In this document: positions 12,110 through 23,522 of the stretch, piece after piece
Layout of the letters: every line of letters begins with the position of its first letter
Position numbering within the stretch: position 1 is the stretch's first letter
Assembly (NCBI GenBank): GCA_963169105.1
Contig: OY720634.1
Coordinates: 151,969,584 to 152,033,583 of the forward strand
Source of the DNA: Ceriagrion tenellum
Taxonomy: Eukaryota; Arthropoda; Insecta; Odonata; Coenagrionidae
Length of the DNA stretch: 64,000 bases
Direction of reading: 5' to 3'
Program-made: the position numbers and the translations under genes
The notes under the pieces: generated by a model
Database searches by the model: none
What the model saw: only the letters and a program-made list of their open reading frames with translations
What the model was told of the DNA's origin: nothing

Positions 12110-12365
12110 CGATTTTGTGGTTGAGGGATAGCTGGCTTCCAGTCAACCCTCCAGTCTTCGAGGCAGCTCCTGGAGGTAGCTCCTGGAGGCAGCGGCGTTG
12201 GGTTGGAAGGATTGGGTTAGCAGGGCGCTGCCGTCGGTGTAAATGAAGGTTTCGGTTTTGTGGGGAAGTCATTCATGAAGAAGTAAAAGAAGAAGGGTGT
12301 TAAGATGGAACCTTGGGGGACTCCAGAGGAGATAGGGACGGTTCGGGTTGCTGTTGTTATTATTT
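12110..12365 (-). pseudogene. LINE family B reverse transcriptase fragment, inverted
   Basis: The minus strand reads TFIYTDGSALLTQSFQP and then AAASRSYLQELPRRLEG, matching plus-strand sequence at 14580-14690 (FTPTAVP, TPPPPGAV in shifted frames). It is the same LINE family turned round relative to its neighbours on both sides, which indicates separate insertions or an inversion. Confidence 0.6.
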
Positions 12366-13063
12366 TCATGCGCTACCCCAGATTTAAAAAACGTCTAAAT
12401 TAGTCCATTATTACCGGAGATACCGCAAAATTCGCAAATTTTCAAGCGATTTCGATTTTCACTTTAGAACGTTGCTGGTTGATTCTCTGGGCCTCTTTCC
12501 AGAAACAAAAATTTTTTCTGAGGGCGCTTTCAAATCGTTATATATCATAATAAAATAAGCTTTTTTCGATTACTGTAATGGTTATTGCTAAGTTAAAGGG
12601 TTGATTGATTTATTCGCGCAGGGTTAAGTCTCAATGTTAATAAATAAACAAATGGTGAATTAAATAAAAAAGCTATCTCGATTGAAAATGGTCGTAGGCA
12701 ATTTATTTTTTTTAATTCGTGAAAAATTATTAGGAACACGAATATCAAAACGGCATAAAATATATTTATTTATCATCGAAGAACCTTATAAATAAATTAG
12801 ACGATTTTTCAGACTCCATTTTGGGGGAGTATCTTTGAAATTGAAATTTCCAATTACATATTTTGAAAATATAAGTCAAGACGAATAAAAGGAGCCCTTA
12901 TAAAGACCTGTACTATAACAGTATCAACAGCATTTTTAACTCGGGAAAAACACTTACTAATAAACAAATGCAATAGCTCGTAAACAAATTAATATTTTAA
13001 ACCAAATTTTGAGGGTTTCTTAGAGTTGAAATGAATAACTGTAAATTTCACGAAGGTGACTTT

Positions 13064-13105
13064 AATGACGACCAGTTTCATCGCTGAGCGACATCATCAG
13101 GTACA
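13064..13105 (-). ncRNA. Hammerhead-ribozyme-like motif, Penelope-type remnant
   Basis: The minus strand has the full hammerhead core in order: CTGATGA (13100-13094), a stem II of GTCGC/GCGAT with loop TCA, GAAAC (13079-13075), then TG and the cleavage triplet GTC (13072-13070). The minimal stem III is the form described for Penelope-like elements. Stem I is weak: GTAC opposite GTCA pairs at only two of four positions, so activity is doubtful. The adjacent G-rich tract (13143-13250) probably belongs to the same element. Confidence 0.55.
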
Positions 13106-13336
13106 AATACAGAAAATGCACAACCATATATACACTGAGTCAATGGGGGTGGAAGGCTGGGCAAAGGGGGGTGGGGGAGAAGAGGTCGAGCGGGAAGGGG
13201 GGTTGAGCGGGAAGGTGGGGAAGGGGGTGGGGAATTCCCAGGGAAGAGGAAAGCTAGGAAGATGGGTGTGGTGTGTCCGTGGTCACACCATGTCTCCATG
13301 TGCGAGGGGAGGGTGAGGGTTCGGAGGGTTCTTTAA

Positions 13337-13542
13337 GGCCGCTTTACACGGTGCATTGTATTGTACAAACGAATGTACAAATTCCTTCAGGAAGGAAATT
13401 GTACCGTGTAAAGCGGCAAATTGTATGATTGTCTGAATGACTTAATGGGAAATAGAACCTGCTCTAATTCCATTCAGTTTCTTGTACACTCTATGATATA
13501 TTCGTTTGTATATACAATAAAATGTAGCGTGTAAAGCAGCCG
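13337..13542. mobile_element. 206-bp MITE with TAA flanks
   Basis: The ends read GGCCGCTTTACACGGTGCAT and, inverted, (C)GGCTGCTTTACACGCTACAT. The direct repeat TAA flanks both sides (13334-13336, 13543-13545), as in PIF/Harbinger-type elements. A third copy of the terminal motif at 13401-13415 (ACCGTGTAAAGCGGC) forms an internal hairpin with the left end. Confidence 0.65.
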
Positions 13543-13783
13543 TAAGAGAAGCAAAAGGCAACTTTTCATGCAAATTTCGATATTATTTACGCTTTTTTTC
13601 CCAATTTATTGCAAATTCAAATTTCGACCGTTTTTTGCAATTATTTAAATATATTATTAATGAATTTGAATTTAGAAGGTCTAATTTGAAGCCTTTTTTT
13701 AATCCTATTAAAAAAATTTCCTAACATTGCATGTACTGAACATCTAGTTCGCATAAACCCCCCTCTAAATTCGCCTAGAATGA

Positions 13784-13892
13784 AGATGGTTTGGTGGTGT
13801 GACTGGCTAACACACCTGACCGTCAATTGGCATATCCGGGTTCGAATCCCGATCAAGTTAAATGATTTTTTCATAGCGAATTTCAACCCTGG
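13784..13892 (+). repeat. tRNA-derived SINE, copy 1
   Basis: It has a Pol III box A-like TGGTGTGACTGGCTAAC (about 13794) and a box B GGGTTCGAATCCC (13838-13850). The tail AAATGATTTTTTCATAGCG is shared with the copy at 15240. The head matches the minus-strand copy at 46143-46262 (GGTGGTGTGACTGGC). It is not a functional tRNA: the acceptor stem does not close. Confidence 0.7.
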
Positions 13893-14099
13893 CCTATTAA
13901 AAAAGTCAAAACATGTATTGGGACGTGTATTTTAATGCAGCTAAAACATTTTTTAATTACAAATTTTTTTACGTTTTAATCAATCTTTAAACAATGACGC
14001 CGTCATTTTAAACCGATACTTTTTGGATAATATCACTTCTTTTCGCCTTAGCTTAGATTTTATAACGGGACCAATCAGAAACGAAAAACATTATCTTTT

Positions 14100-14790
14100 T
14101 TAATTTGACTGGGCTAAATGCCATTCCTCCACACACCGACCAATCAGCCCGCTATACTTCCTCTCCAAAGTTCTCCGAAAAAACTTACAAAACAGCCGAA
14201 AAACCCCAACTCGCTCACTTCAGCTTCACCAGAGACTAAGTGCTAGGCTTCCGAAAGAAGCACGCTACTACATACCAAACTGTTTACATGGATGAACACC
14301 TCACCTCTGCCTTAAATTCAACCAACCGACAATAGACCGGTTCCTGGACCTGGAAAAGGCATTTTATTGAGTTTGCTTCTCAAGAATTATTCATAAAAAT
14401 ACTCCTCGCCTAGCCCTAGCACCCATAGCACTCCAATCCCCCAATCTTACCCATCCGACCGATCCCTCTTCGTTTCCGTGAAATCCTGTCTCCTGGACCG
14501 ACCCTATATCCTCTGGAGTCCCCCAAGGTTCCATATTAACACCCTTTCTTTTTTAACTTATTCATGAATGATCTCCGCTCAAAACGCAAACCTTCATTTA
14601 CACCGACGGCAGTGCCCTGCTCACGCAATCCTTCCAACCCAACGCCGCCGCCTCCAGGAGCTGTCTCGAAGACTAGAGGGTCGACTGGAAGTCAGCTATT
14701 CCTCAACTACAAAAAGATCGAAGTTATATTGATCTTCAGTTAAAGAAATAAACACCATACCGAACCAATCTACCACGGAAAAAACCTCAT
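14100..14790 (+). pseudogene. LINE family B, reverse transcriptase middle and C-terminal part
   Basis: Broken frames with SARYTSSPKFSEKTYKT, then FTRD and LGFRKKHATTYQTVY (the block after the QxGFRxxHST motif), then IPLRFREILSPGPTL and a FMNDL motif. This is the reverse-transcriptase order of a non-LTR element, with many stops. Confidence 0.65.
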
Positions 14791-14859
14791 ACCCAGATCT
14801 TCTTCTAAAGTGAATCTATCCTCAGACAGGTTTCAACTGAACTGGTCCCTCTATGCTTG

Positions 14860-15230
14860 TCTATTCTGTGCTGCCTCCCTCAGCTATTTGTTACCCCTTC
14901 TATTCATAATATACAACATAATATTTCTTCGTCTTTCTCTCCCTCCCTTTCCCTCGGTCTTTCCTTCTAATATTCTTTTCAGCCGGCTATTTTTCCTCAG
15001 GATGTGTCCCATCCAGTTCGCCTTCCTCTTTCTTATTTAACTCAAAATATTCCTTTTCTCAGTCATCCTTGCCAGCACTTCCTTGTTTTCGTTTTATCAC
15101 TCCATTTTAATCTTTCCATTCTTCTCCATTTCCATATTTCAATACCCTCTAGATATCACTTCTCTTTCCTCCGGACTTTCCTCGTTTCTGCTCCATGAAG
15201 CAGAACGCTCCAAATAAAATATTATGCAAA
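14860..15230 (-). pseudogene. LINE C-terminal fragment (family C)
   Basis: The minus strand reads WSVLLHGAETRKV, then KRKQGSAGKDD, and GELDGTHPE. This matches the pattern WxxLLYGAETW ... RKANWIGHIL at the C-terminus of common insect LINE ORF2 proteins. Several stops are present. Confidence 0.6.
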
Positions 15231-15239
15231 TCTTTTCAT

Positions 15240-15353
15240 GCCGGATGGTGGTGTAACTGGCTCGCACATGACTGCCGATTAGGAGATCCGGGTTCGAATT
15301 CCGGTCAATACAAATGATTTTTTTCGCAGCGAATTACAACCCTTGGTGCATGT
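15240..15353 (+). repeat. tRNA-derived SINE, copy 2
   Basis: The head TGGTGGTGTAACTGGCTCGC, the box B GGGTTCGAATTCCGG and the body AAATGATTTTTTTCGCAGCG align with copy 1 over their whole length. Confidence 0.7.
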
Positions 15354-15359
15354 GCACCC

Positions 15360-16265
15360 GTGCGAGTGACTTCGTACCACGTCATTCGTCAATGCAATGA
15401 TTGGAAATCCCAAAACTTAAATCTTTAACTGTCAATTCTTCCCTACTTTAAAATACTGTGATTCGTACCGTTCATGCACCGGGGAAACCTTAATTAATGA
15501 ACGCGATGGATACTACAAAGAAATTCAATCAAAGGTGATATGGCTTCAAAGATTTTGCTCATATATCTTCAAAAGTGTTAAAAATTCAGGTGTAAGAAAA
15601 TTCGCAACTTCTGGAGGATTCCCCTTGGGGCACAAAGGGCATTTCTTTCGCATCCCGTGTCATTCCCGGTGCTACCATAGACCTGCGATAAGAATATCAA
15701 GATAGGTTCATCTTATCATCCATGATAACGTAAAATGTGAAGAAGTGTTTTGGGCCCATGGGCCTACTATCGGACGTTCTCTAATATTGGGCTCCTGAGC
15801 CTTATCATGATGACTTTAACGTTTCGAAGAATATGGTGTTTATGCATATCAGTTTGTAAAGTCCAAGATTAGTAATATTCGACAACCACCAGAGGGCTCA
15901 ATTTGGGGCTTTTAGGCCTAGGACCTTTGAAATATAATTTACTTTCGTGCATCATGGCCTAATTATAACTTAAAAGGTGTGGTACTTGTATGACAGACAG
16001 TTTGAAATATTCTAGTATATACCAGTCACTCTCAAAGCTGTCTTGAACTACCATGAGATAAGATTAAGGATAAATCAATTATTTCATCCCCTACGAGTCA
16101 AGATAGAGAGCAAAGGATTATCTATCCATAATTTTCTGTTAGATTGTATGGGTGGGCGAGAGCCTTCTGGAACTCTCATGACACTCAGACCCCTTTGGGT
16201 AGACTATACCGTCCCGTATTTAAATTACCCGCCACTTGCAGATACAGGGACAGGAGCACCACGGT
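15360..16265. other. Intron sequence without recognised genes
   Basis: No coding support. The right end (about 16030-16270) may be the body of the 5S-derived SINE next to it. Confidence 0.35.
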
Positions 16266-16269
16266 AGAG

Positions 16270-16373
16270 GTATAGATGAGGGTTACCCATCCAATACCCG
16301 TCCGGGCCCAACGTCGCTTAACTTCGGTGATCTGACGGGAGCCGGATTGTCAACGCGGCTAGGCCATTGCCCA
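16270..16373 (-). repeat. 5S rRNA-derived SINE or pseudogene
   Basis: On the minus strand GATCACCGAAGTTAAGCGAC, GGGCCCGG and GGATGGGTAACC follow in 5S rRNA order and spacing, covering the internal Pol III promoter. The 5' part (GGCCTAGCCGCGTTGACAAT) is diverged, so it is not a working 5S gene. The fusion to unrelated downstream sequence fits a SINE3-type (5S-headed) element. Confidence 0.7.
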
Positions 16374-17201
16374 GTGCCCAAAAATATACCATAGTGATGT
16401 TGTACATCTTCCGTACTAGGACCCACTTAAGGTCCCTAGGGCTATCGCCCTAGTGACCTTAATTGTTGTACGAAAAACCTAGGGCCGTCGCCCAAATATG
16501 CTCCCGGACCATTATGTATGTACACGAGTCCAAAATTTGAAGATGATCGTTTCGGCCGTTCGTGACACAGGAGCACACATAGATAAAAATTATGTCTTTA
16601 AAATACATAAATCTGAACGCAATTTTATTCATGACGCTTCTATTATCGAGAGGAGATTCGGTGCTACTCTTTCCCAGTGGAGTCAATCATCCACTCTATC
16701 ATTTCTATTAATTGTGGCAATTCCCATCTCATTAACTCTCGAAGCCAGCTCGGCTTCACCCAATTCGATCGGGATTCAATTAATAGGGGGGCATTAGGAG
16801 ATTTTAGTCAGAAAATGGCTGATGTTTGTATATCAATGGTGGAAGTGTTAGTAACTCAACTGTGTAGTGTAGTTGACGCAATACAGAGGACTATGAGCAA
16901 CGGTACTTTCACAACCGGTTTCTCCGGTAGCAGCAATGGCAAACATTACCCAGTAGCACTGGAATAGAAACAAAATATTACCCTGTTGTACCAAATACCA
17001 GTATTTTTTATCCATCCCTAGAAGACAATTACGCATCAGAGCCAAGGAGCTAAAAAGACTTTGAGCTCCTTCCTTCAGAGATTTCTCTAACGCTTGTTAA
17101 TCTCGAAATGTTTAGATTCATTCCTTTCGTTTCTCATTTCTGAGTCATCACTTCGAACTCCCTCACTCTGCCAAACAATCTAAAACTAAATGTTAGCTCA
17201 C

Positions 17202-17801
17202 CTGTGGAGCGATCCAGCCGGCTCCCGGTGCGGCGGCAGTGAGCGCGGCACCACCTCGCCTTCTCGTCCCCCGCTCCCAGCTCCGAACCTCTACGCCGCC
17301 CCCCGCGTCCACCCGCTCCTTCCGCCTGCTCTCCTGCACTTCTTCGACCTCCGCACCCCGCTGCCCCCCGTCCTCCTCCCCCTCCGGCCCTCCGAACGGC
17401 CCACAGCCCCAGCTGTGGGCCCGCCCGGTGCACTCCACCCCTTCGCCTCCGCGTGGGCCCTCCGCCTCACCTAGTCGCCGTTCGATGCCTCCGGAGGCAA
17501 GAGGCGAGGAAGTGGCGGAGCCTCTTCGCCTCTCCGAGGGTTGTGGCGGCAGAGGCGACTGCGGCGGTGCTGCCGTGACCGCGGCCGGCGGGCGAGCGGC
17601 GGCGGTGAGCCAATAGGGGTGCGAGGCGACGGTGGGGCGGCTGCCCGCTCCGAACCGTGCACCACCACGAGCACCACCTCGGGCACCTGTGAACGGCTCT
17701 TCGGCGGGTGCTGGCGGCGGCGGTGGCACCAGCTGCTTCCTCCTCGGCAGGAACTCCTGCCTCTGCGGTGGCTTGGTGGCAACCTCCTCCTCCAGCCGGA
17801 T
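17202..17801 (-). CDS. Teq: Tequila-like gene, exon 2: GC-rich low-complexity segment
   Basis: Open minus-strand segment of exactly 600 nt (200 codons, phase 0 on both sides). The acceptor is GTCGCCTCAG above 17801 and the donor CAG|GTGAGC at 17202. It joins in frame to the signal-peptide exon and to the CBM14 exon. The peptide starts IRLEEEVATKPPQRQEFLPR and continues rich in Pro, Gly, Arg, Ala and Glu, with no recognised domain and few cysteines. Very GC- and CpG-rich in an AT-rich setting, so all six frames are fairly open and length alone is weak evidence. The splice sites and matching phases are what support it. It would form a disordered N-terminal region of the secreted protein. Alternative: a GC-rich regulatory island with chance splice-like ends. 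Confidence 0.6.
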
Positions 17802-18585
17802 CTGAGGCGACATATTGGATCAGTCGGTTATTTTGGGGAGAGGCGAGCGAGAGGGTGGTTTTGCGTTCCTATATGTACTTGGGAATCGGAGGGAGGGTGG
17901 AATATCATGCGAAATAAATACGACAGGTATACAGCCAAGGAATTGTAAAAACCATGGAATGACGGTGGAGCTGTTTTGTACACAAAGCACGTTACATGTT
18001 TATTGATGTTTTGCAATCACTTCATAATTGTTTTCCCTCCACAGGGGTCAATTTTTGATGAACGACGTTGACTCAATGTAGTGGGTACAAAGCATTCCAT
18101 TTTCCATGTTTGTTAAAATTATGGGAATGGAGAGAAATAGCAAGTGCGCAATTGTTGCGTCACCATTGTCTATGGGTATCACATGTTTGATTAGAAGACC
18201 ATAAATGCCGGGAAAAAAATACAGTGGTGCCTACTGCATGGCGAAACAAAAAAATTACTTGCAATGTAAAAGGAAGACTAGAAATATCATTATGCATTGT
18301 CTCAATTAAAACGGTTTTGAGCAATCTGATGTCAACTGATGATACAAAATTTCCGGAAATTTAGAAGTCCAGAAAAAAATAGTTTTTATTTTTTCGAGAA
18401 AAATTTGGAAAATTTTAGACAAACCATACTAGTACATCTGAAAGAATGGATTTTGCTGCTGCTTGAATTATGAATAAAAATTAGACCCGGGATTTGGTAG
18501 GATTACCATTAAAGATTACAATACTGCACTATATTTATAGCTGAATGCATTAATTAGACAACCCTAAATAACCATGACGAATTGG
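17802..18585. other. Intron 1 of the Tequila-like gene, left end
   Basis: AT-rich sequence upstream of exon 2 with no recognised element. The small frames at 17815-18016 on both strands are unsupported. Confidence 0.4.
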
Positions 18586-18589
18586 AATA

Positions 18590-18960
18590 CAAAATGGACG
18601 AATGAAATATTTACTCGGCAATCATATAATAAACTTATGCTATTATTGCATGCATTGCTGACTTTGAAAAGACGTTCAACAGAGTTTATTGGGAAAAAAC
18701 AAAACAGATATTCGTATACCAATAAAGTGAGTAATACATAATATTCCAACATAGCTTAGAAGGCACATGTGAGGACGGATGACGCATAATCAGAAAAGGC
18801 AGTTTTCACGTAGTTAGGCAAGGAAATCTGATGTCGCCTTGGTTTCTTAAAATACATGCTGCGGAAGTGGCAAGAGAGACTTTGTAGGAGCTATTGAGTC
18901 GGAATAGTTACAGGGAAACAGCTGATGAAGTCGGTTAGAATAACGGGCAACGACGCGATG
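18590..18960 (+). pseudogene. LINE reverse transcriptase remnant (family D)
   Basis: Broken plus-strand frame: DFEKTFNRVYWEK, then HSLEGTCEDG, IIRKGSFHVVRQGNLMSPW. This is the order of the D-F-x-K-A-F-D block and the G-V-R-Q-G-C-x-x-S-P block of a reverse transcriptase. Confidence 0.55.
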
Positions 18961-19363
18961 TATATACATGTCGGAAATCGAAGAAAGAAAGATAAAAGTA
19001 AAAATTGGCCTTTAGGAAGTCAGGTCTTGAAACTTGGCTCATTCACTCACAAAAATTTCTAACTATGGAATGGTAAGTCATTTTCTGTATATCTCCGCCG
19101 TTACTTAGATACGGAGGCTCAAACACGACCGAATTTCCCAAAAAAACGCCCGTTTTTGCTTTTTTTCGTAAATATTTAAAGATAAGCATATGGTGAAGCT
19201 ATCTAAGGATTTTTATGAAACAAAAAGTATTATCACCTGTTGACATGTTACTTTAGCTGCACTTTTTCTAAACATGATAGATTAAAGTCGTTATTTGATT
19301 TGAGTAAATGTAGAGTATTTTTGTATTTATTATTTGATTTGAGTAAATGGCGAATAAATATAT

Positions 19364-19506
19364 AGCTCTTGCTCTGATCATTTATAGTTTAAAAGTAAAA
19401 AACCGAGTCACAGACGAGCGTGAAGTCCTAAACGTACTTTTAAGTGTTGAAGGATAAATTTCCCAAACCTTAAATATCTTATCCGTTTGCAACCAACTCT
19501 ATGCTG
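19364..19506 (+). repeat. Direct repeat, copy 1
   Basis: About 143 bp, starting AGCTCTTGCTCTGATCATTT, repeated at 20412-20552 with about 10 differences. The spacing is 1,048 bp. No element boundaries were recognised. Confidence 0.7.
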
Positions 19507-20411
19507 TGAGTTACATCAGCGAAAGAGGCGTTCATCAGCAGAAGAAAGGTTATGATGCAAACCTTGTGGAGGGATGTAAAGAAAAGGCTAGTTTGAAATG
19601 GTGTGCTGCGTCGTATGATGCAGAAACGTCGACTTTGAGAAAAGGGGAAGAGAATAACCTGCTGGCATGTGATATGTAAACGTGGAGGAGAGTGGGTAAA
19701 GTTTGATGGATGAAAAGGACGTCAAACGAGGATGCGCTTGGTATTGTGAATGTGACTTGGCATTGTGGGTGAGAAGAGTAAAATTCAGGAGGAAATTAAG
19801 AAGGACAATTGTAATGGGTGATTGGAGGTGACGGAAAGCTGACGGCTGTGGTCGAGGGGAGGTAAGTAGACTAAGAGAAGAAAAAGAATGGATTTTATGG
19901 TTTGCATGAAGAGAGGTAGGACATATGCTGAGATAAGGAAAAACATCGTGTGATGAAAGAGAGAGAGAGAGGCCTTCGCCTGGTAACAAACACGGGAATT
20001 TTTCTCTCCACCATTTAAAACCAACTTAACCGATAGGTGACCGCAAAAATAAAATTAATGAGATTTTAATTATTTCGGATATTTCAGGTATATTCTTTTC
20101 ACTCATAGGGTGAATGTTTTGATGACTAATGAGCCACTAGTCAATACATTACAATGTAATGCAGAGGAGCTCAAGTTGGTACGGTGGCTGTAGCCTGTAA
20201 TCCTGTAGTATGAGTGCTGCATGAGTTCTCAAGAAGTGGCATGGACGTTGTTCAAAGGTAATCAAACTCTTACCCTGTGTAATGAAGAGAGTACTTCGTC
20301 AGTCAGATGAAACACAGATGGTACCAAGGTTTACTTACCGATATGCTCAGATAGCATTTAAATGCCAAATCCAACCTTTTTCCTCTTGTCTATTCTGAGA
20401 GGTTAACAAAT

Positions 20412-20552
20412 AGCTCTTGCTCTGATCATTTATAGGTCAAAGTAAAAATCCGAGTCACAGTCGAGCGTGACGTCCTAAACATACTTTTAAGTTTTGAAGG
20501 ATAAATTTCCCAAACCTTCAATATCTTATCCGTTTGCAACCAAATCTATGCT
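20412..20552 (+). repeat. Direct repeat, copy 2
   Basis: Partner of 19364-19506. It could be a local duplication or two copies of one short interspersed repeat. Confidence 0.7.
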
Positions 20553-20879
20553 TCGATTCTAACCTTTAAGTTACAGAATTACCTCCCCACCCCTACGGAT
20601 ACTTCTATTGGAGTCAGGCAATGATTTATGTGGACCAGAGATTAATTACATTTACGAATGGTTATGCAGATATATTGAGAGGAAAGTTGACAGACTGATA
20701 AGCCTCGAAGAATATGGAACTGCAGCATCAATAGACCTATCGTTTTGGTTACCATATTGTATTATCATCAGCTGGTTTATTTGATACAAAATCTTTACAT
20801 TTTAAGGTGCGAAAATCGGTCTTAAAAGCACAAGGGTAATTCCATTTCAAAACAGCGAGAGCGAATGAGAGCGAAAATT

Positions 20880-23160
20880 CCCTTGAGCCATGAAAAGGAT
20901 AAGGTTTTTGGAGGTGAAATGGCGAGGTACGTTATTGGAATGTTTTAGGTAGATATCAATTTTTAATTATAGACACTCATTGTGCGAGGAAAGAACAAAT
21001 TTTTGCCCTTATCTGTTTGAAAATATATTTCTCTTATATTATCGCTTCTCTCAAGCATAGACATGAAGTGCGTCGTAAAATTAATATTGTCTGTGTCGCT
21101 TAGAAATACACATGTTCAGAAGTTCTCAAGCAATGTGTCTAGCATTCAGCCTCCGAGTCTCTAGAGGCTATCAAACTAATCCCTCCGAAGGTTTGAGAAA
21201 CACTATATTCTCGCTCTTATTGTTAGTGGCTTTTGACGAAGCGTGCAGCTTTTCTTTGTATTTTAAGGTTTTTGGTTTCGTCTTTCTGCTTATCCTTTTT
21301 TTATTTAGTTTTCTTCAGTGTTCGCTGAGTTTTAAGTAAAAAGTACGGGTTTTACCAACGAAACTCTTTACGGTTCTGCATAGTTGAGAAATTTTCTCGT
21401 GATTTGACATGCTTAGATTATTATAGCCTTTTGTAATTTAATGAATGTATGTGGATTCAAGTTCAGTATTTTGAAACTATTTAGAAACTATTTTGAATTT
21501 TTTTGGGACTATACCTGTAGCAGAGATGACGATAGGCACTATATTAACCTTGTCCATATTCCATATTCTTTTTATTTCTAGGGCTAATTCATGATACTTG
21601 TTGATTTTTTCAGCTATTGTTTTTTCAACATTATTATTATTATTACTAAGATATAATTCCGACCCCCTCTTCTGGAACCACGAATGAACGTTGTTAAGGT
21701 CCGATGACAGTACTTGTAAGACCGTGTCTTCGCTTATTTTACGGTAGATAACTGAATCGTCAGCAAATTATCTTAATTTACTGCTAACTCGAGAAATTAG
21801 GTCATTTATATAAATTATGAATAAAAGAGGGCCGGTTACGCTTCCTTGAGGAACACCAGATGTGACACCGTCCAAATCCGAGCTAAAACCTTTGATAACT
21901 AATTTTCGTTTTCGATCACTTAGAAAGTCCCTTATCCAATTAATTATTTTTTCATTTAATCCGCATGATCGCAATTTGTAAATGGGTTTTTCCTGTGGAG
22001 ACTTGACGAATGCTTTCTTGAATTCAAGAGTTATCGCGTCAACTCGTTTTTTCAATTCACCTGATTTTAGGGTTTCATGAATGAAGAGCACTTGGTTTCA
22101 CAGGGTCTAGCCTTCCGGAAGCCGTGCTGATTGTCATGTGAGAAGTTATTATTATTGTTACTATTATCGAGGAAGGTCATGATATTGCTCATATCAGTGT
22201 GTTCGAGAGTCTTGCATAAAAGCGACGTTAACGATATACGCCGGTGATTTCCGGGGTAATGTCTGTTTACTGTTTTAAATTACTGATGTGATTTAGTCTA
22301 TTTTAGAGTATTTGCGTACCTTGCCTCCGGATAATGATTTACCGAATGTGATTTATAAAAATGGTGGAAGCTGTGGCACTAACTCCTCAAGCACGCGTGC
22401 AGGTATACCCCCTGGACCTGTTATTCTTAATTGAACGCTGCTGTTTTTTATTCCATCACGTTGAATAAATTTTACAGCCATTGATGTCGGGAATGTCTGA
22501 ATTATGTACATTGTTATACTCAGTTTATACACTTACGAAGTAGCGATATAATACGCTGGCTCATTCGATACTGATAGTTACTACTTCGGCGTTTTCGTCC
22601 AATAAAGACTATAGTGACAAAGATTCGCCCGGGAGCTCTCTCGCGTAAGACCAGAATGACATGGGGTTTTCATCAGGTAATTCACCAGGGATTCTTTCCT
22701 AGCAGTTTTGTAGGCTAGTACTCATAAGTTTTCCTTGAGCGTTGAGTTACGAAAAATTCTCCCGCTCTAAGTTCCGTCGTTATATCTTCGGTTATAAAAT
22801 ATGCATGTCATAGCTAAATTCATTTAAAAGATAAATTAATGGCAAATGATACTGTCATCATTATTTCAATATCTTACACTTTTAGGCATACATTAGGCAT
22901 GAAAATCATTATATTTTTAAAATTTCATCCATTGGATGGATAGGGTCAGGAATGAGTGGGTAATAATTACCTACTTAATAGCATTTTTATATAAGTTGTG
23001 TCCTGAGCTTTCACCTTACTTCGTGGTTATACCAACGAGGTTCTTCAATTTAACGTCTGAATTTGTGAGTGATAAGTTCTTAAATTCCTTAACGTAGAAG
23101 TTCCAAACGCTATCTCCACTATACTCCACGATTCTTTCATAGTAGCTGCACATTCCGAGA
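20880..23160 (-). mobile_element. CR1/L2-like LINE (family A), copy a
   Basis: Old non-LTR element on the minus strand. The 3' UTR (20880-21110) matches the one at 47955-48240 and 54610-54900. The reverse transcriptase at 21768-22091 reads IHETLKSGELKKRVDAITL, FKKAFVKSPQ, FLSDRKRKLVI, SGVPQGSVTGPLLFIIYIND. The upstream part of ORF2 continues to about 23160. It is interrupted by a 190-bp insertion at about 22781-22972, shown by comparison with the copy at 54.6-56.7 kb. Frameshifts and stops are present. Confidence 0.75.
22782..22966 (+). repeat. 185-bp repeat inserted in LINE copy a
   Basis: Near-identical to 23523-23709 (start ATATCTTCGGTTATAAAATA). It ends at GAGTGGGTAATAA, in the middle of the LINE family E coding sequence that continues after the second copy. 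Confidence 0.75.
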
Positions 23161-23164
23161 ATGG

Positions 23165-23475
23165 CCTGAAATGTTAATCCCGAGCACGTGACCAAGGAGT
23201 CACGTGGTACAATCAGGAAGGGTTCGAGATGTCGATGTGTTTGAGCCATTTGAAAAAATCTCACAATCGAGTTTTTCTCGCCGCAATACTGTTATTGGAT
23301 TTTCATATCCCAATTATAGACGCAATGGAAAACATACCATTCGCTAAAGAGAGCTATCCGAGTGGGAAAAACTCACCAAAATCTCCTACAGTTCGTTGAT
23401 GCACCCCGTGATTCCTTGGTAACCTGATCGAGATTATCTCGGGCAGTTCAATCACAACTTTCCTAGTTACGGGGA
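23165..23475. mobile_element. Foldback MITE, copy 1
   Basis: Related to the element at 28609-28967: GGAGTCACGTGGTACAAT near the left end and an inverted counterpart near the right end (TGATCGAGATTATCTCG). The arms are diverged. Confidence 0.5.
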
Positions 23476-23522
23476 TATGAAAATATTGAGCCTTTCTTAA
23501 AGTTGTGTTTGGTTTCTCTTCG

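Noticed and set aside
13056..13316. Gly-rich plus-strand open frame
   Set aside because: Low-complexity translation of a G-rich tract next to the hammerhead-like motif.
17190..17948. Several long open frames on both strands in the GC-rich segment
   Set aside because: They are shadows of base composition. Only the minus-strand frame has flanking splice sites and matching phase.
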